DNA of 64,000 nucleotides from Actinophytocola sp035995025 (lineage in GTDB: Bacteria > Actinomycetota > Actinomycetes > Mycobacteriales > Pseudonocardiaceae), in NCBI GenBank assembly GCA_035995025.1, contig DASYKY010000024.1, positions 1 to 64,000 on the forward strand. Reading direction: 5' to 3'. The translations under genes and the position numbers were made by a program. Under the pieces are notes generated by a model. That model was not told the DNA's origin and did no database searches. It was given only the letters and a program-made list of their open reading frames with translations. Shown here one piece after another: positions 34,308-42,598 of the stretch; within the stretch, counting starts at the first letter, position 1, and every line of letters starts with the position of its first letter.

Positions 34308-35009
34308 CTCCCGGCGGCAAACGAGGATGTCGTCCCCGCCCTTGCTGTAAGCCGACCGCGCGGCACGCAGCTCGGTGACGACGCCGTGCGCGGCCAGCTC
34401 CTCGCGCACCGCGTCGAGGCGCGGGTAGGGCACCCCGGCCGGGTCGGCCACCGGGCACACCCGGACCTCGCCGGCCGTCACCCGCACCATCTCCCGCAGG
34501 AACACGACGTGCTCGGCGAAGTCGACGTACTCGGGGTAGGTGAAGAGCAGGTGGCTGCTCAACGTCAACGCGAACTCGCGGTCGGCGAACGGCAGCGACG
34601 GCAGCTCGGCACGCACGTACCACGGGCTGTTCTCCGCGTAGTCGGCGAGGAAGAGGTCCGCCGACACCTCGAACGCACGCAGCAGCGCGTCGGCCGACCC
34701 GAGGTAGGACCAGTCGAGCCCGACCGGGCCGGCCGCCAGCCACGCGTGCACCCGGGCGAGGTCGGCCGCGACCCTGGCGACGACCTCGTCGCGCGGGCCG
34801 TAGCTGGGGTCCACGCCGACCGTCGACCCGCCACGCGCCCGGACCTGCGCGGCGAACGGCGAGGCACCCGCCGGGCAGTCGAGGATCGGCCCGGCCAGGA
34901 GCTCCTCGTCGGTCAGCAGGAACATCCGGCGGTAGTCGAAGAGCGGCCGCGGCGTCACGATCAGCTCACCGAGCGCAGGCCCCGGAACAGACGTCACACG
35001 CACGATCAC
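34287..35009 (-). CDS. SAM-dependent methyltransferase-like protein
   Basis: This 240-residue protein has the Rossmann motif I GPILDCPAGASPFAAQV, in which the usual DxGxGxG is replaced by DCPAGAS, a pattern of one actinobacterial methyltransferase family. It also has an acidic strand-2 residue (VGVDPSYG) and FADREFALTLSSHLLFTY. The substrate is unknown. The start is uncertain: GTG at 35009 places it after the divergent repeat B2 region, and GTG at 34997 is also possible. It is convergent with era and divergent from recO. Confidence 0.75.
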   Translation of the reverse strand: MIVRVTSVPGPALGELIVTPRPLFDYRRMFLLTDEELLAGPILDCPAGASPFAAQVRARGGSTVGVDPSYGPRDEVVARVAADLARVHAWLAAGPVGLDWSYLGSADALLRAFEVSADLFLADYAENSPWYVRAELPSLPFADREFALTLSSHLLFTYPEYVDFAEHVVFLREMVRVTAGEVRVCPVADPAGVPYPRLDAVREELAAHGVVTELRAARSAYSKGGDDILVCRRESETQAP

Positions 35010-35094
35010 AGCACATCGTGTCGGCGCCGAAACTGTCGGCAGGGAATGAGACGATGGAGACGTGAGCAACCCTGCGTCAACCTCGCGGCTCGCA

Positions 35095-35200
35095 ACCGCA
35101 CCCAAGGGGAACGTGACGCAACCCAGCCACAAGTACGTGACCAGACAGAGCCATCCGTCCCCAACGCAACCAACACAATGAAGTCCGGGGAGGCGGAACA
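35095..35200 (+). repeat. Repeat family B, copy B2 (5' leader of recO)
   Basis: This 106-bp element starts ACCGCACCCAAGGGGAACG, contains CCAGCCACAAGTACGTG, has AACGCAACCAACAC in its second half, and ends GTCCGGGGAGGCGGAACA directly before the recO GTG. It supplies the recO ribosome site. Confidence 0.9.
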
Positions 35201-35965
35201 GTGAGCCTCTACCGCGACACCGGCGTGGTGCTGCGCGTACAGAAGCTCGGCGAGGCCGACCGCATCATCACGCTGGTCACCCAACGGCACGGCAAGGTCC
35301 GCGCGGTGGCCAAGGGCGTCCGGCGCACCACGTCGCGCTTCGGTGCGCGGGTGGAGCCGTTCGCCCACGTCGACGTGCAGTTCTACACCGGCCGCACGCT
35401 CGACATCATCACGCAGGTGCAGACGCTGGACGCGTTCGGTGCCGGCATCATCTCCGACTACCAGCGCTACACGGCGGGCTGTGCGGTCCTCGAGACGGCC
35501 GACCGGCTGTGCCCGGAGGAGGGCGAGCCCGTGCTGCGCCTGTACCTCCTGGTCGCCGGCGCCCTGCGCGCGCTCGCCGACAGGGAGCGCGACCCGTCCC
35601 TGGTGCTCGACGCGTTCCTGCTCCGCGGGATGGCGTACGCCGGCTGGGCCCCGGCCGTGCGCGAGTGCGCGCGCTGCAACGAGCCGGGCCCGCACAAGTC
35701 GTTCTCCGTGCCGGCCGGCGGTTCGGTGTGCCCGCGCTGCCGCCCACCCGGTTCGGCGATCCCCGCGCAGGACACGCTGAGGCTGATGGACGCGCTGGCC
35801 CGCGGCTCGTGGGACGTCGCCGAGGCTGCGACCGCGTCGGCGCGCCGCGAGGGCAGCGGGCTGATCGCGGCCCTGCTGCAGTGGCACCTCGAGCGCCAGC
35901 TGCGCTCGCTGCCGCTGGTGGAGCGCAGGGCCGTCCCGGCGCCGGCCGTCGAGAGCGGTCAGTAG
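35201..35965 (+). CDS. recO: DNA repair protein RecO
   Basis: This 254-residue recombination mediator has an N-terminal OB fold (YRDTGVVLRVQKLGEADRI) and a C-terminal helical domain with a zinc site (CARCNEPG ... CPRCRPPG, about 156-185). It loads RecA onto gapped DNA with RecR. The GTG at 35201 follows GGGGAGGCGGAACA, supplied by repeat B2. It is followed 26 bp later by uppS, the conserved order. Confidence 0.96.
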   Translation: MSLYRDTGVVLRVQKLGEADRIITLVTQRHGKVRAVAKGVRRTTSRFGARVEPFAHVDVQFYTGRTLDIITQVQTLDAFGAGIISDYQRYTAGCAVLETADRLCPEEGEPVLRLYLLVAGALRALADRERDPSLVLDAFLLRGMAYAGWAPAVRECARCNEPGPHKSFSVPAGGSVCPRCRPPGSAIPAQDTLRLMDALARGSWDVAEAATASARREGSGLIAALLQWHLERQLRSLPLVERRAVPAPAVESGQ

Positions 35966-35991
35966 GGTCGGGGGACCCGAAATCCTGGAGG

Positions 35992-36813
35992 ATGGACTTG
36001 CTCCGGCGACGCGCCACCGCGAAGACCCCCGAGCCACCCGAGCCGCACGCGTCGGGCGCGCGGCCGCCCGCGATCCCGGCGGACCTCGTGCCGCAGCACG
36101 TCGCCATCGTGATGGACGGCAACGGGCGATGGGCGAACCAGCGCGGGCTCGCGCGCATCGAGGGGCACAAGCGCGGCGAGGCGGTCGTCGTCGAGGTCGC
36201 GAAGGGGTGCATCGAGCTCGGGGTCAAATGGCTGTCGCTGTACGCGTTCTCCACGGAGAACTGGCGGCGCAGTCCCGACGAGGTCCGCTTCCTGATGGGC
36301 TTCTCGCGGGATGTGATCCACCACCGCACCGACGAGCTCGACGCGCTGGGCGTGCGCGTGCGCTGGGCGGGCCGGCGGCCGCGGCTGTGGCGCAGCGTGA
36401 TCAACGAGCTCGAGGCAGCCGCGGCGCGGACCAGGAACAACACCCTGCTCAACCTGGCCATGTGCATCAACTACGGCGGTCGCGCGGAGATCGGCGACGC
36501 GGCGCGCGAGATCGCGCGGCTGGCCGCCGCGGGGCGGATCAACCCGGAGAAGGTCGACCAGCGCACGATCCAGCGGTACCTCTACCAACCGGAGATGCCG
36601 GACGTGGACCTGTTCATCCGCCCGTCTGGCGAGCAGCGGACCTCGAACTTCATGCTCTGGCAGTCGGCCTACGCTGAGCTGGTCTTCCAGGACATCCTCT
36701 GGCCCGACTTCGACCGGCGCGACCTGTGGCGCGCCTGCGAGCAGTACGCGCGCCGCGACCGGCGCTTCGGCGGCGCGATCGACGCGGCAAGCGAAAGCGG
36801 CGAAGAGGCATGA
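35992..36813 (+). CDS. uppS: Isoprenyl (undecaprenyl/decaprenyl) diphosphate synthase, Z-type
   Basis: This 273-residue cis-prenyltransferase makes the polyprenyl diphosphate carrier for cell-wall synthesis. Family motifs are HVAIVMDGNGRWA (catalytic Asp about 42), GHKRG, SLYAFSTENW, and the diphosphate-binding RPSGEQRTSNF near residue 209. In mycobacteria the gene in this position (Rv2361c) makes decaprenyl diphosphate; the chain length here cannot be told. A TGGAGG ribosome site precedes the ATG. Its last codons and stop lie in the first unit of a tandem duplication. Confidence 0.96.
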   Translation: MDLLRRRATAKTPEPPEPHASGARPPAIPADLVPQHVAIVMDGNGRWANQRGLARIEGHKRGEAVVVEVAKGCIELGVKWLSLYAFSTENWRRSPDEVRFLMGFSRDVIHHRTDELDALGVRVRWAGRRPRLWRSVINELEAAAARTRNNTLLNLAMCINYGGRAEIGDAAREIARLAAAGRINPEKVDQRTIQRYLYQPEMPDVDLFIRPSGEQRTSNFMLWQSAYAELVFQDILWPDFDRRDLWRACEQYARRDRRFGGAIDAASESGEEA

Positions 36814-36949
36814 TCTCTGCACCACATCCAAGCGGCTGCCTACCGCAGCCAAGGGGACCGGGACGTAATCCAGCCACGAGGCATGATCTCTGCACCACAT
36901 CCAAGCGGCGCCTACCGCAGCCAAGGGGACCGGGACGTAATCCAGCCAC
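36805..36949 (+). repeat. Tandem direct duplication at the end of uppS (73 + 72 bp)
   Basis: Units 36805-36877 and 36878-36949 are nearly identical, starting GAGGCATGATCTCTGCACCA and ending CCAGCCAC. The second unit lacks one base (GGCTGCC versus GGCGCC region). The first unit contains the last two uppS codons and its TGA, so that stop is copied too. The right part of each unit is the left half of repeat B. Confidence 0.92.
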
Positions 36950-37018
36950 AAGTACGCGCCCAGCCGGCAGATACCACTCGAACGCAACCAACACTTTGAA
37001 TCCCGGGGAGGCGGAACA
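36914..37018 (+). repeat. Repeat family B, copy B3 (5' leader of the YbjN-like gene)
   Basis: This 105-bp element starts ACCGCAGCCAAGGGGACCG, contains CCAGCCACAAGTACGCG and AACGCAACCAACAC, and ends TGAATCCCGGGGAGGCGGAA plus CA before the GTG at 37019. Confidence 0.9.
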
Positions 37019-37444
37019 GTGCAGGAGGCCCTTACCACCGGCGCGCTGCTCACCAAGGCACGCCAGGCGCTTGAGCAGTTCCACGACGTGCACGTGGACG
37101 ACGACGGCGCGCTCAGCTTCCGCCACGTCGACGTGCCGTGCGCGGTGCAGGCCATGCAGCTCGCCGAGGGCCTGACGGTCCTGAGCCTGACGTGCGTGGT
37201 CGCGTGGGACCTGCCCGACGAGCCGAAGCTCGCCGCGTCCGCCGCCGAGCGCGCGGGCCAGGGCCTGTTCGGCACGCTCGGCGTCGTCCACACCGGGAAG
37301 GGCATGGACGTCACGCTGCGGTACGCGTTCCCGGCCGACGGCGTCGAGGCCGCCGCGCTCGGCACGCTGCTGATGCTCGTCGTGTCCACGGCGTCCCAGC
37401 TCCGCACCGAACTTCTGGGCGAGGTCGGCGAACAGAGCGGCTAG
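37019..37444 (+). CDS. Conserved hypothetical protein (possibly YbjN-like)
   Basis: This 141-residue acidic protein shows an alpha/beta pattern with HVDVPCAVQAMQLAEGLTVLSLTCVVAWDL and a long C-terminal helix. It may have the YbjN/type III secretion chaperone-like fold, but this is uncertain. Its position right after uppS matches a similarly sized conserved protein in mycobacteria (Rv2360c position, upstream of zur). The GTG at 37019 is set by repeat B3, which supplies GGGGAGG. Function unknown. Confidence 0.75.
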   Translation: MQEALTTGALLTKARQALEQFHDVHVDDDGALSFRHVDVPCAVQAMQLAEGLTVLSLTCVVAWDLPDEPKLAASAAERAGQGLFGTLGVVHTGKGMDVTLRYAFPADGVEAAALGTLLMLVVSTASQLRTELLGEVGEQSG

Positions 37445-37455
37445 ACCGCCGGATT

Positions 37456-37485
37456 TTGACACGCTCGTTCACCGAGTGCTATATC
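37456..37485 (+). promoter_or_regulatory. Strong canonical promoter of the membrane-anchored binding protein
   Basis: TTGACA (37456-37461), an 18-bp spacer, and TATATC (37480-37485) form one of the most consensus-like promoters in the window. Confidence 0.75.
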
Positions 37486-37504
37486 CCCTCCAATACTGGA
37501 GGGG
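37485..37504 (+). promoter_or_regulatory. Inverted repeat over the start site and ribosome site
   Basis: CCCCTCC (37485-37491), a 6-nt loop AATACT, GGAGGGG (37498-37504). The right arm is the Shine-Dalgarno of the gene at 37512. It may be a repressor operator over the transcription start or, if transcription starts earlier, a hairpin hiding the ribosome site. Confidence 0.6.
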
Positions 37505-37511
37505 TTGGGGA

Positions 37512-39077
37512 ATGAATGACTCTGGCGGGCGATGGGGCCCGAGGACCAAGTTTGCTCTGATCGGTGCGGGCATACTTGTCATGGGTGCAATATCGGCGGG
37601 TGCTTCGCTCCTGATCCAAATCGGAGACTGGCGCTGGGGGCTCGGCTCCGTACTCACCTTCTTGATCGTCTCGGTGATGACCGGAGTATCCGCGGTGGGG
37701 TTCAATCTCCTGCCCAAGGCGACCAAGAAGATCTGGCGGCTGAAGCGGCAGGATTCCGTGCAGGTCGTGGAACTGCTGAGCGCGCCGCGGCGGCGGCTTC
37801 TGCAACATCCGCTGAGGACCACTCTCGTGACGCTCGTCGTGGTCTCCGTCATAGTGGGCGCCGGCGTGCTCATGCGTCCGGAGCCCACCGGGCTGGAGCC
37901 CGGCGAGCTGGTGGTCATGACGGCATTCCCGTCCGATCCCAACGATGCCCGTTCGATGGTGCTCGACCAGTGGAACAGGTTGAACCCGGACAACCAGGCC
38001 AGGTTCGACTACGCCCCCGAGAGCAGCGACGCCCAGCACGACCGGATGGTCGACGACGCGAAGCCGGGCGGAGAACACCGGGCCGATCTCTACGTCCTCG
38101 ACATCGTCTGGATGAGGGAATTCACCGCCCGCGACTACGTGCGGCCGCTGGACGAGTCCAAGCTCCCGGAACGAGACCTGGGCGACTTCGTGCGGAAACC
38201 CCTCGCGACGTGCCTATTCGACGGAAAGACATGGGGACTGCCGTTCAACTCCGATGTCGGCCTGATGTATCAGCGCGAAATCGGTGACAACCAGCCCACC
38301 CCGCGGAGCTGGGACGACTACTACGGCACCTCGGCCGGAAAAACGCTTGCCATGGCCAAGAAGGTGGATCCGAAAATCGAGGCGGCGAATGCGGCACAGC
38401 TGTCGGTTGACGACGAAATGCTCACCATCAACACCCTGGAGGCCATCTGGGCCGCAGGTGGACGGCTGGTCCAGAACGGCCAGCCGACGATGACCGCGGA
38501 TCTCAGCCAGGTCGACTTCGGACCGGAGGACCTGGCCGGGATCCGTGACCTCGCGAAGGCGGCCAACGACTCCGATGTCGTGCTCACGAAGGACCACGAG
38601 GCGCGGGCGAGCACCGCGCGGACAGCGGCCAAGGCATTCAGCGATGGCCGCACCTTGTACATGCGGAACTGGCCGGTGGCGCGGGATGCCATCAGCGACG
38701 ACTTGCCGTACAAGGTGGTGGCCCCGCCAACTCCCAGCGTGCTCGGCGGTCAGGACTTGACGATCGCGGCACACACGGACAAGCCGCGGGCAGCGCAGGC
38801 GTTGATTCAGTTCCTCACGAACCCGTCGAGCGAGCAGATCATCTCGGAGGCCGGCGGCTTCGTGCCCACGCGCCAGTCCGCGTTCGACTACTCCCGGGAC
38901 CCCGACTCGCAGCAGGTGCAGACCGCGCTGAACAACGCCCGGCTGCGCCCGGTGACGGAGCACTACGTCGAGTTCAGCAAGGCGTTCCGGCAAGGGATCG
39001 CCCAGGCACTGAGCACGGACGGCGAGCTGGAGGACGACTTCGGCACCCAGCTGGCGAGGATCCTCAACCGTCCCTGA
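37512..39077 (+). CDS. Membrane-anchored extracellular solute-binding protein
   Basis: This 521-residue protein has two N-terminal membrane helices (about 12-32 and 38-60), a basic cytoplasmic loop (KATKKIWRLKRQDSVQV), a third helix (about 100-120) and then an exported family-1 solute-binding domain (GELVVMTAFPSDPNDARSM ... SVLGGQDLTIAAHTDKPRAA). Ordinary binding proteins have a signal peptide or lipobox; this one is anchored by three helices and has no permease or ATPase next to it. Base composition is less GC-rich than its neighbours (ATA, AAT and AAA codons are frequent), which suggests transfer. It may be a sensor rather than a transporter part. ATG at 37512 follows GGAGGGG. Confidence 0.85.
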   Translation: MNDSGGRWGPRTKFALIGAGILVMGAISAGASLLIQIGDWRWGLGSVLTFLIVSVMTGVSAVGFNLLPKATKKIWRLKRQDSVQVVELLSAPRRRLLQHPLRTTLVTLVVVSVIVGAGVLMRPEPTGLEPGELVVMTAFPSDPNDARSMVLDQWNRLNPDNQARFDYAPESSDAQHDRMVDDAKPGGEHRADLYVLDIVWMREFTARDYVRPLDESKLPERDLGDFVRKPLATCLFDGKTWGLPFNSDVGLMYQREIGDNQPTPRSWDDYYGTSAGKTLAMAKKVDPKIEAANAAQLSVDDEMLTINTLEAIWAAGGRLVQNGQPTMTADLSQVDFGPEDLAGIRDLAKAANDSDVVLTKDHEARASTARTAAKAFSDGRTLYMRNWPVARDAISDDLPYKVVAPPTPSVLGGQDLTIAAHTDKPRAAQALIQFLTNPSSEQIISEAGGFVPTRQSAFDYSRDPDSQQVQTALNNARLRPVTEHYVEFSKAFRQGIAQALSTDGELEDDFGTQLARILNRP

Positions 39078-39097
39078 GCAGCGCGGCTGGGCGCGAC

Positions 39098-40129
39098 TCA
39101 GCCGGAGTCCCGGACCGCGAGGGTCACCGGGAGGATCGTGGTGTCCGGGTGGACGGAGTCGCCCGCCAGCAGCGACATCAGGCGGGTCACCATCTGGCGG
39201 ATCTGCTCGCGGGGGTCCTGGTGCACCGACGTCAGCGGCGGGTTCATGGCCGGCGCCAGTGCCGGGTGGTCGTCGAAGCCGACGACCGCCACGTCGCCGG
39301 GGATGGCGCGGCCGGCGCCGCGCAGGGCACGCATCGCGCCCGCGGCCATCATGTCGCTCGCCGCGAACACGGCGTCCAGGTCCGGCACGCGGGCGAGCAG
39401 CGCGGCCGTGGCGCGGTCGCCGCTCGCCATCGTGAAGTCGCCGGGCTCGGACAGGCCGTCGGGATCCAGGCCGGCGTCCTCCAGCGCGTCGCGCCAGCCG
39501 GTCAGGCGGTCGGCGGCGGCCGGGTGGTCCAGCATGCCGGTGACCGTGCCGATGCGTCGCCGGCCCGCCGCCAGCAGGTGGCGCACCGCGAGCCGCCCGC
39601 CCGCCCGGTTGTCGAAGTCGACCGCGTGCACGCCGCGCCTGCCGGTGCCCGGGCGGCCGCCGAACACGATCGGTAGGCGCAGCAGCCGCAGCGCGGTCGG
39701 CAGCGGATCTCCCCGGTGCGGCGCGAAGACGAGCGCGCCGTCGACGTGCCCGCCATCGAGGAAGCGGATCGTGCGGGGCACGTCCTCGCGGCTGTCGACG
39801 AACATCAGCAGCATCTGCACGCCGGTCGCGGACAGCTCCCGGTAGGCCGCGTGCATGACCGTCGCGAAGTACGGGTCGTCGAGGACCTTCGACTCGGGCT
39901 CGGACAGCACGACCGCCACCGCGCCCGTCCGCCGGGTGACGAGTGACCGCGCCGCCTGGTTGGGCGAGTAGCCGAGGTCGCGAGCGGCGTCGAGCACCTT
40001 CGCGCGGGAGCGCGAGCTGACGTAGGCGTCGTCGTTGAGCGCCCGCGACGCGGTGGAACGGGAGACGCCCGCGTAGGCGGCGACGTCCTCGAGCGTCGGG
40101 CGCTCGTCCTGGGGGGAGCGTGGTGGCAC
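39098..40129 (-). CDS. cebR: LacI-family repressor CebR
   Basis: This 343-residue repressor has an N-terminal LacI helix-turn-helix (TLEDVAAYAGVSRSTASRAL, residues 12-31) with the hinge region at about residues 50-65, and a periplasmic-binding-protein-like sensor domain. It is divergent from cebEFG and two TGGGAGCGCTCCC-type boxes, the known CebR operator, lie between. In Streptomyces CebR is released by cellobiose or cellotriose; that effector is inferred here. The start is GTG at 40129. Confidence 0.9.
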   Translation of the reverse strand: MPPRSPQDERPTLEDVAAYAGVSRSTASRALNDDAYVSSRSRAKVLDAARDLGYSPNQAARSLVTRRTGAVAVVLSEPESKVLDDPYFATVMHAAYRELSATGVQMLLMFVDSREDVPRTIRFLDGGHVDGALVFAPHRGDPLPTALRLLRLPIVFGGRPGTGRRGVHAVDFDNRAGGRLAVRHLLAAGRRRIGTVTGMLDHPAAADRLTGWRDALEDAGLDPDGLSEPGDFTMASGDRATAALLARVPDLDAVFAASDMMAAGAMRALRGAGRAIPGDVAVVGFDDHPALAPAMNPPLTSVHQDPREQIRQMVTRLMSLLAGDSVHPDTTILPVTLAVRDSG

Positions 40130-40153
40130 GCGAGCGAGTGTATCGCCCGCTTC

Positions 40154-40167
40154 TGGGAGCGCTCCCT
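40154..40167. promoter_or_regulatory. CebR box 1
   Basis: TGGGAGCGCTCCCT, one base off the perfect 14-bp palindrome, is 25 bp upstream of the cebR start, so it probably mediates autoregulation. Confidence 0.85.
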
Positions 40168-40198
40168 AACAATCAGGTCAACCAGGCTCGGGTTTTCC

Positions 40199-40227
40199 TT
40201 GACAGCACGAGTGGTCGGGGACACACT
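40199..40227 (+). promoter_or_regulatory. Candidate cebEFG promoter
   Basis: TTGACA (40199-40204), a 17-bp spacer and a weak CACACT -10 (40222-40227). CebR box 2 lies just downstream, where bound repressor would block elongation or clearance. Confidence 0.5.
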
Positions 40228-40238
40228 CAGAATTTCCA

Positions 40239-40258
40239 TTCTGGGAGCGCTCCCAGAA
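40239..40258. promoter_or_regulatory. CebR box 2 (perfect, extended)
   Basis: TTCTGGGAGCGCTCCCAGAA is a perfect 20-bp palindrome containing the exact 14-bp CebR operator. It lies 32 bp upstream of cebE. Confidence 0.92.
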
Positions 40259-40289
40259 ATCAGAAATCTGTCAGCAAGGGACAACCGAC

Positions 40290-41585
40290 GTGCGACGACA
40301 GCAAACAAGGGTGTTAGCCGGCGCAATTGCCCTGACCGCGGTGGCCGGCCTGTCCGCCTGCGGCGACGACGGAAGCGGTGGCGGCTCCGGTGGCGGCGGG
40401 GACCAGGTCGAGCTGACCATCGGCACTTTCACCGAGTTCGGCTACGAGGACCTGCTCCCCGAGTACGAGCGCCTGCACCCGAACATCAAGATCACGCATC
40501 ACAAGACGGGCCAGGGCGGCCCGTACCACCAGCAGCTGCTCACCAAGCTCGCCGCGAACTCCGGCCTGGAGGACGTGGTGGCGATCGAGGAGGGCCACCT
40601 CGCCGACGTGCTCGACAAGCCGCAGCTGTTCAACAACCTCGCCGACATCGGGCCGAAGGACGTGAAGCCCGACCGCTGGCTGGACTGGAAGTACGAGTCG
40701 GCGGTGGCCAAGGACGGCACGTGGATCGGCTACGGCACCGACATCGGCCCGCTCGCGATGTGTTACCGCAAGGACCTGTTCGCCAAGGCCGGGCTGCCGT
40801 CCGACCCGGAGGCCGTCAAGCCGCTGTTCGAGTCCTGGGACTCCTACTTCGCGGCAGGCGACACGTACGCGAAGAAGACCGGCAAGGCGTGGTTCGACTC
40901 GGACTCGCAGATCTTCAACGCGATGCAGAACCAGCTCGACACCGGCTACCTCGCCAAGGACGACAAGCTCGCCATCGAGTCCAACCCGGACATCAGAGCG
41001 AACTGGGACCAGGTCACGGCGGCCGGCAAGCGCGGCCAGACCGCGAAGCTGGTCGCGTTCAGTCCGGAGTGGAACAACGGCTTCAAGGTCGGCGCGTTCG
41101 CCACGAAGACCTGCCCGTCGTGGATGCTGGGCGTGGTCAAGGAGCAGGCCGGGCCGGCCAACGCGGGCAAGTGGGCGGTCACCGACGCGTTCCCGGGCGG
41201 TGGCGGCAACTGGGGCGGCTCGTTCCTGGCGGTGCCCAAGCAGAGTGCGCACCCGAAGGAGGCCGCGGCGCTCGCGGCGTGGCTGACCGCGCCGGAGCAG
41301 CAGGTCAAGGCGTTCCAGCAGACCGGCAACTTCCCGAGCCAGGTCGAGGCGCTGTCCTCGCCGGAGCTGCTCGCCACGACCAACGACTACTTCGGCGACG
41401 TGAAGACCGGCGAGCTGTTCGCCGCGCAGGCGCAGAAGGTCGGCAAGGCGCAGTACAAGGGCCCCGGTGACGGGCAGATCCAGGAGAACGCGACGAGCCC
41501 CGCGCTGCAAGCGGTCGAGCAGGGCAAGTCGCCCGAGGACGGCTGGCAGCAGGCTGTCGACGCGGCCAAGCGGATCACCGGCTGA
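40290..41585 (+). CDS. cebE: Cellobiose/cellotriose-binding lipoprotein CebE
   Basis: This 431-residue lipoprotein has a signal peptide with lipobox AGLSAC (Cys about 24), a Gly/Ser linker and a family-1 sugar-binding domain (VELTIGTFTEFGYEDLLPEYE ... GGNWGGSFLAVPK). It captures oligosaccharides for the CebFG permease; the ATPase (MsiK) is normally encoded elsewhere, and none is here. It has a TTA codon at position 9. Two CebR boxes upstream indicate cellobiose induction. ATGA-type coupling joins it to cebF. Confidence 0.9.
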   Translation: MRRQQTRVLAGAIALTAVAGLSACGDDGSGGGSGGGGDQVELTIGTFTEFGYEDLLPEYERLHPNIKITHHKTGQGGPYHQQLLTKLAANSGLEDVVAIEEGHLADVLDKPQLFNNLADIGPKDVKPDRWLDWKYESAVAKDGTWIGYGTDIGPLAMCYRKDLFAKAGLPSDPEAVKPLFESWDSYFAAGDTYAKKTGKAWFDSDSQIFNAMQNQLDTGYLAKDDKLAIESNPDIRANWDQVTAAGKRGQTAKLVAFSPEWNNGFKVGAFATKTCPSWMLGVVKEQAGPANAGKWAVTDAFPGGGGNWGGSFLAVPKQSAHPKEAAALAAWLTAPEQQVKAFQQTGNFPSQVEALSSPELLATTNDYFGDVKTGELFAAQAQKVGKAQYKGPGDGQIQENATSPALQAVEQGKSPEDGWQQAVDAAKRITG

Positions 41586-42598
41586 TGACCGGACCGGTGA
41601 TCACGGACACGGGGCGGGCGCCGAGCAGGGCGGCGCCCGCCCCGGCCCCGCCGCGCCGGCCGCGGCTGACGTGGCGGCAGCGGTTGAGCGTCGCGGACGT
41701 GACGTGGTCGCCGTACCTGTACATCGCGCCGTTCTTCGTCATCTTCGGCGTGGTCGGGCTGTTTCCGCTGCTGTACACGGCGTACCTGTCGCTGTTCGAC
41801 CGCGACCTGCTCGACGTGGAGAGCACCTACGTCGGGTTCGCCAACTACGCCACGCTGTTCGCCGACCCGCAGTTCTGGAACGCGCTCGTCAACACGATCA
41901 GCATCTTCGCGCTGTCGACCGTTCCGCAGATCGTGATCGCCGTGCTGCTGGCGGCTCTGCTGAACTCGCGGCTGCGCCTGCCGACCGCGTGGCGGGTGGG
42001 CGTGCTGCTGCCGTACGTGCTGAGCCTCGTCGCGCTCGGCATCATCTTCGCCAACCTGTTCGGGACGAACTACGGGCTCGTGAACGGCATGCTGGAGACC
42101 CTCGGGTTCGACCGGATCGACTGGCAGGGCAACAGGTTCGCCTCGCACGTGGCGATCGCGGTCATGGTGAACTGGCGGTGGACCGGCTACAACGCGCTGA
42201 TCGTGCTGGCGGCGATGAAGGCGATCCCGAAGGAGATCACCGAGGCGGCGCTGATCGACGGCGCGGGCGCGGTGCGGCGGTTCTTCTCCGTCACGCTGCC
42301 GCTGCTGCGGCCGACGCTGATCTTCGTGGTGATCACGTCGACCATCGGCGGGCTGCAGATCTTCACCGAGCCCAAGCTGTTCGACGTGATGCCGGGCTCC
42401 AACAACGGCGGATCGTCCAACCAGTTCCAGACGATCACGCTGTACATGTACCAGACCGGGTTCGAGACACAGCACCTCGGCTACGCGTCGGCCATCGCCT
42501 GGGTGCTGTTCCTCGTGATCATCATCGTCGCGGTGGCGAACTTCCTGCTGACCCGCAGGCTCGCGTCGACGGGCGTCGCCGAGGACGGTGCGCGATGA
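41585..42598 (+). CDS. cebF: ABC sugar permease CebF
   Basis: This 337-residue MalF-type permease has an extended cytoplasmic N-terminus (residues 1-45), six membrane helices and the EAA loop ITEAALIDGAGAVRRFFSVTLP that contacts the ATPase. It starts with an ATG that overlaps the cebE TGA by one base and ends with ATGA coupling to cebG. Confidence 0.9.
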   Translation: MTGPVITDTGRAPSRAAPAPAPPRRPRLTWRQRLSVADVTWSPYLYIAPFFVIFGVVGLFPLLYTAYLSLFDRDLLDVESTYVGFANYATLFADPQFWNALVNTISIFALSTVPQIVIAVLLAALLNSRLRLPTAWRVGVLLPYVLSLVALGIIFANLFGTNYGLVNGMLETLGFDRIDWQGNRFASHVAIAVMVNWRWTGYNALIVLAAMKAIPKEITEAALIDGAGAVRRFFSVTLPLLRPTLIFVVITSTIGGLQIFTEPKLFDVMPGSNNGGSSNQFQTITLYMYQTGFETQHLGYASAIAWVLFLVIIIVAVANFLLTRRLASTGVAEDGAR

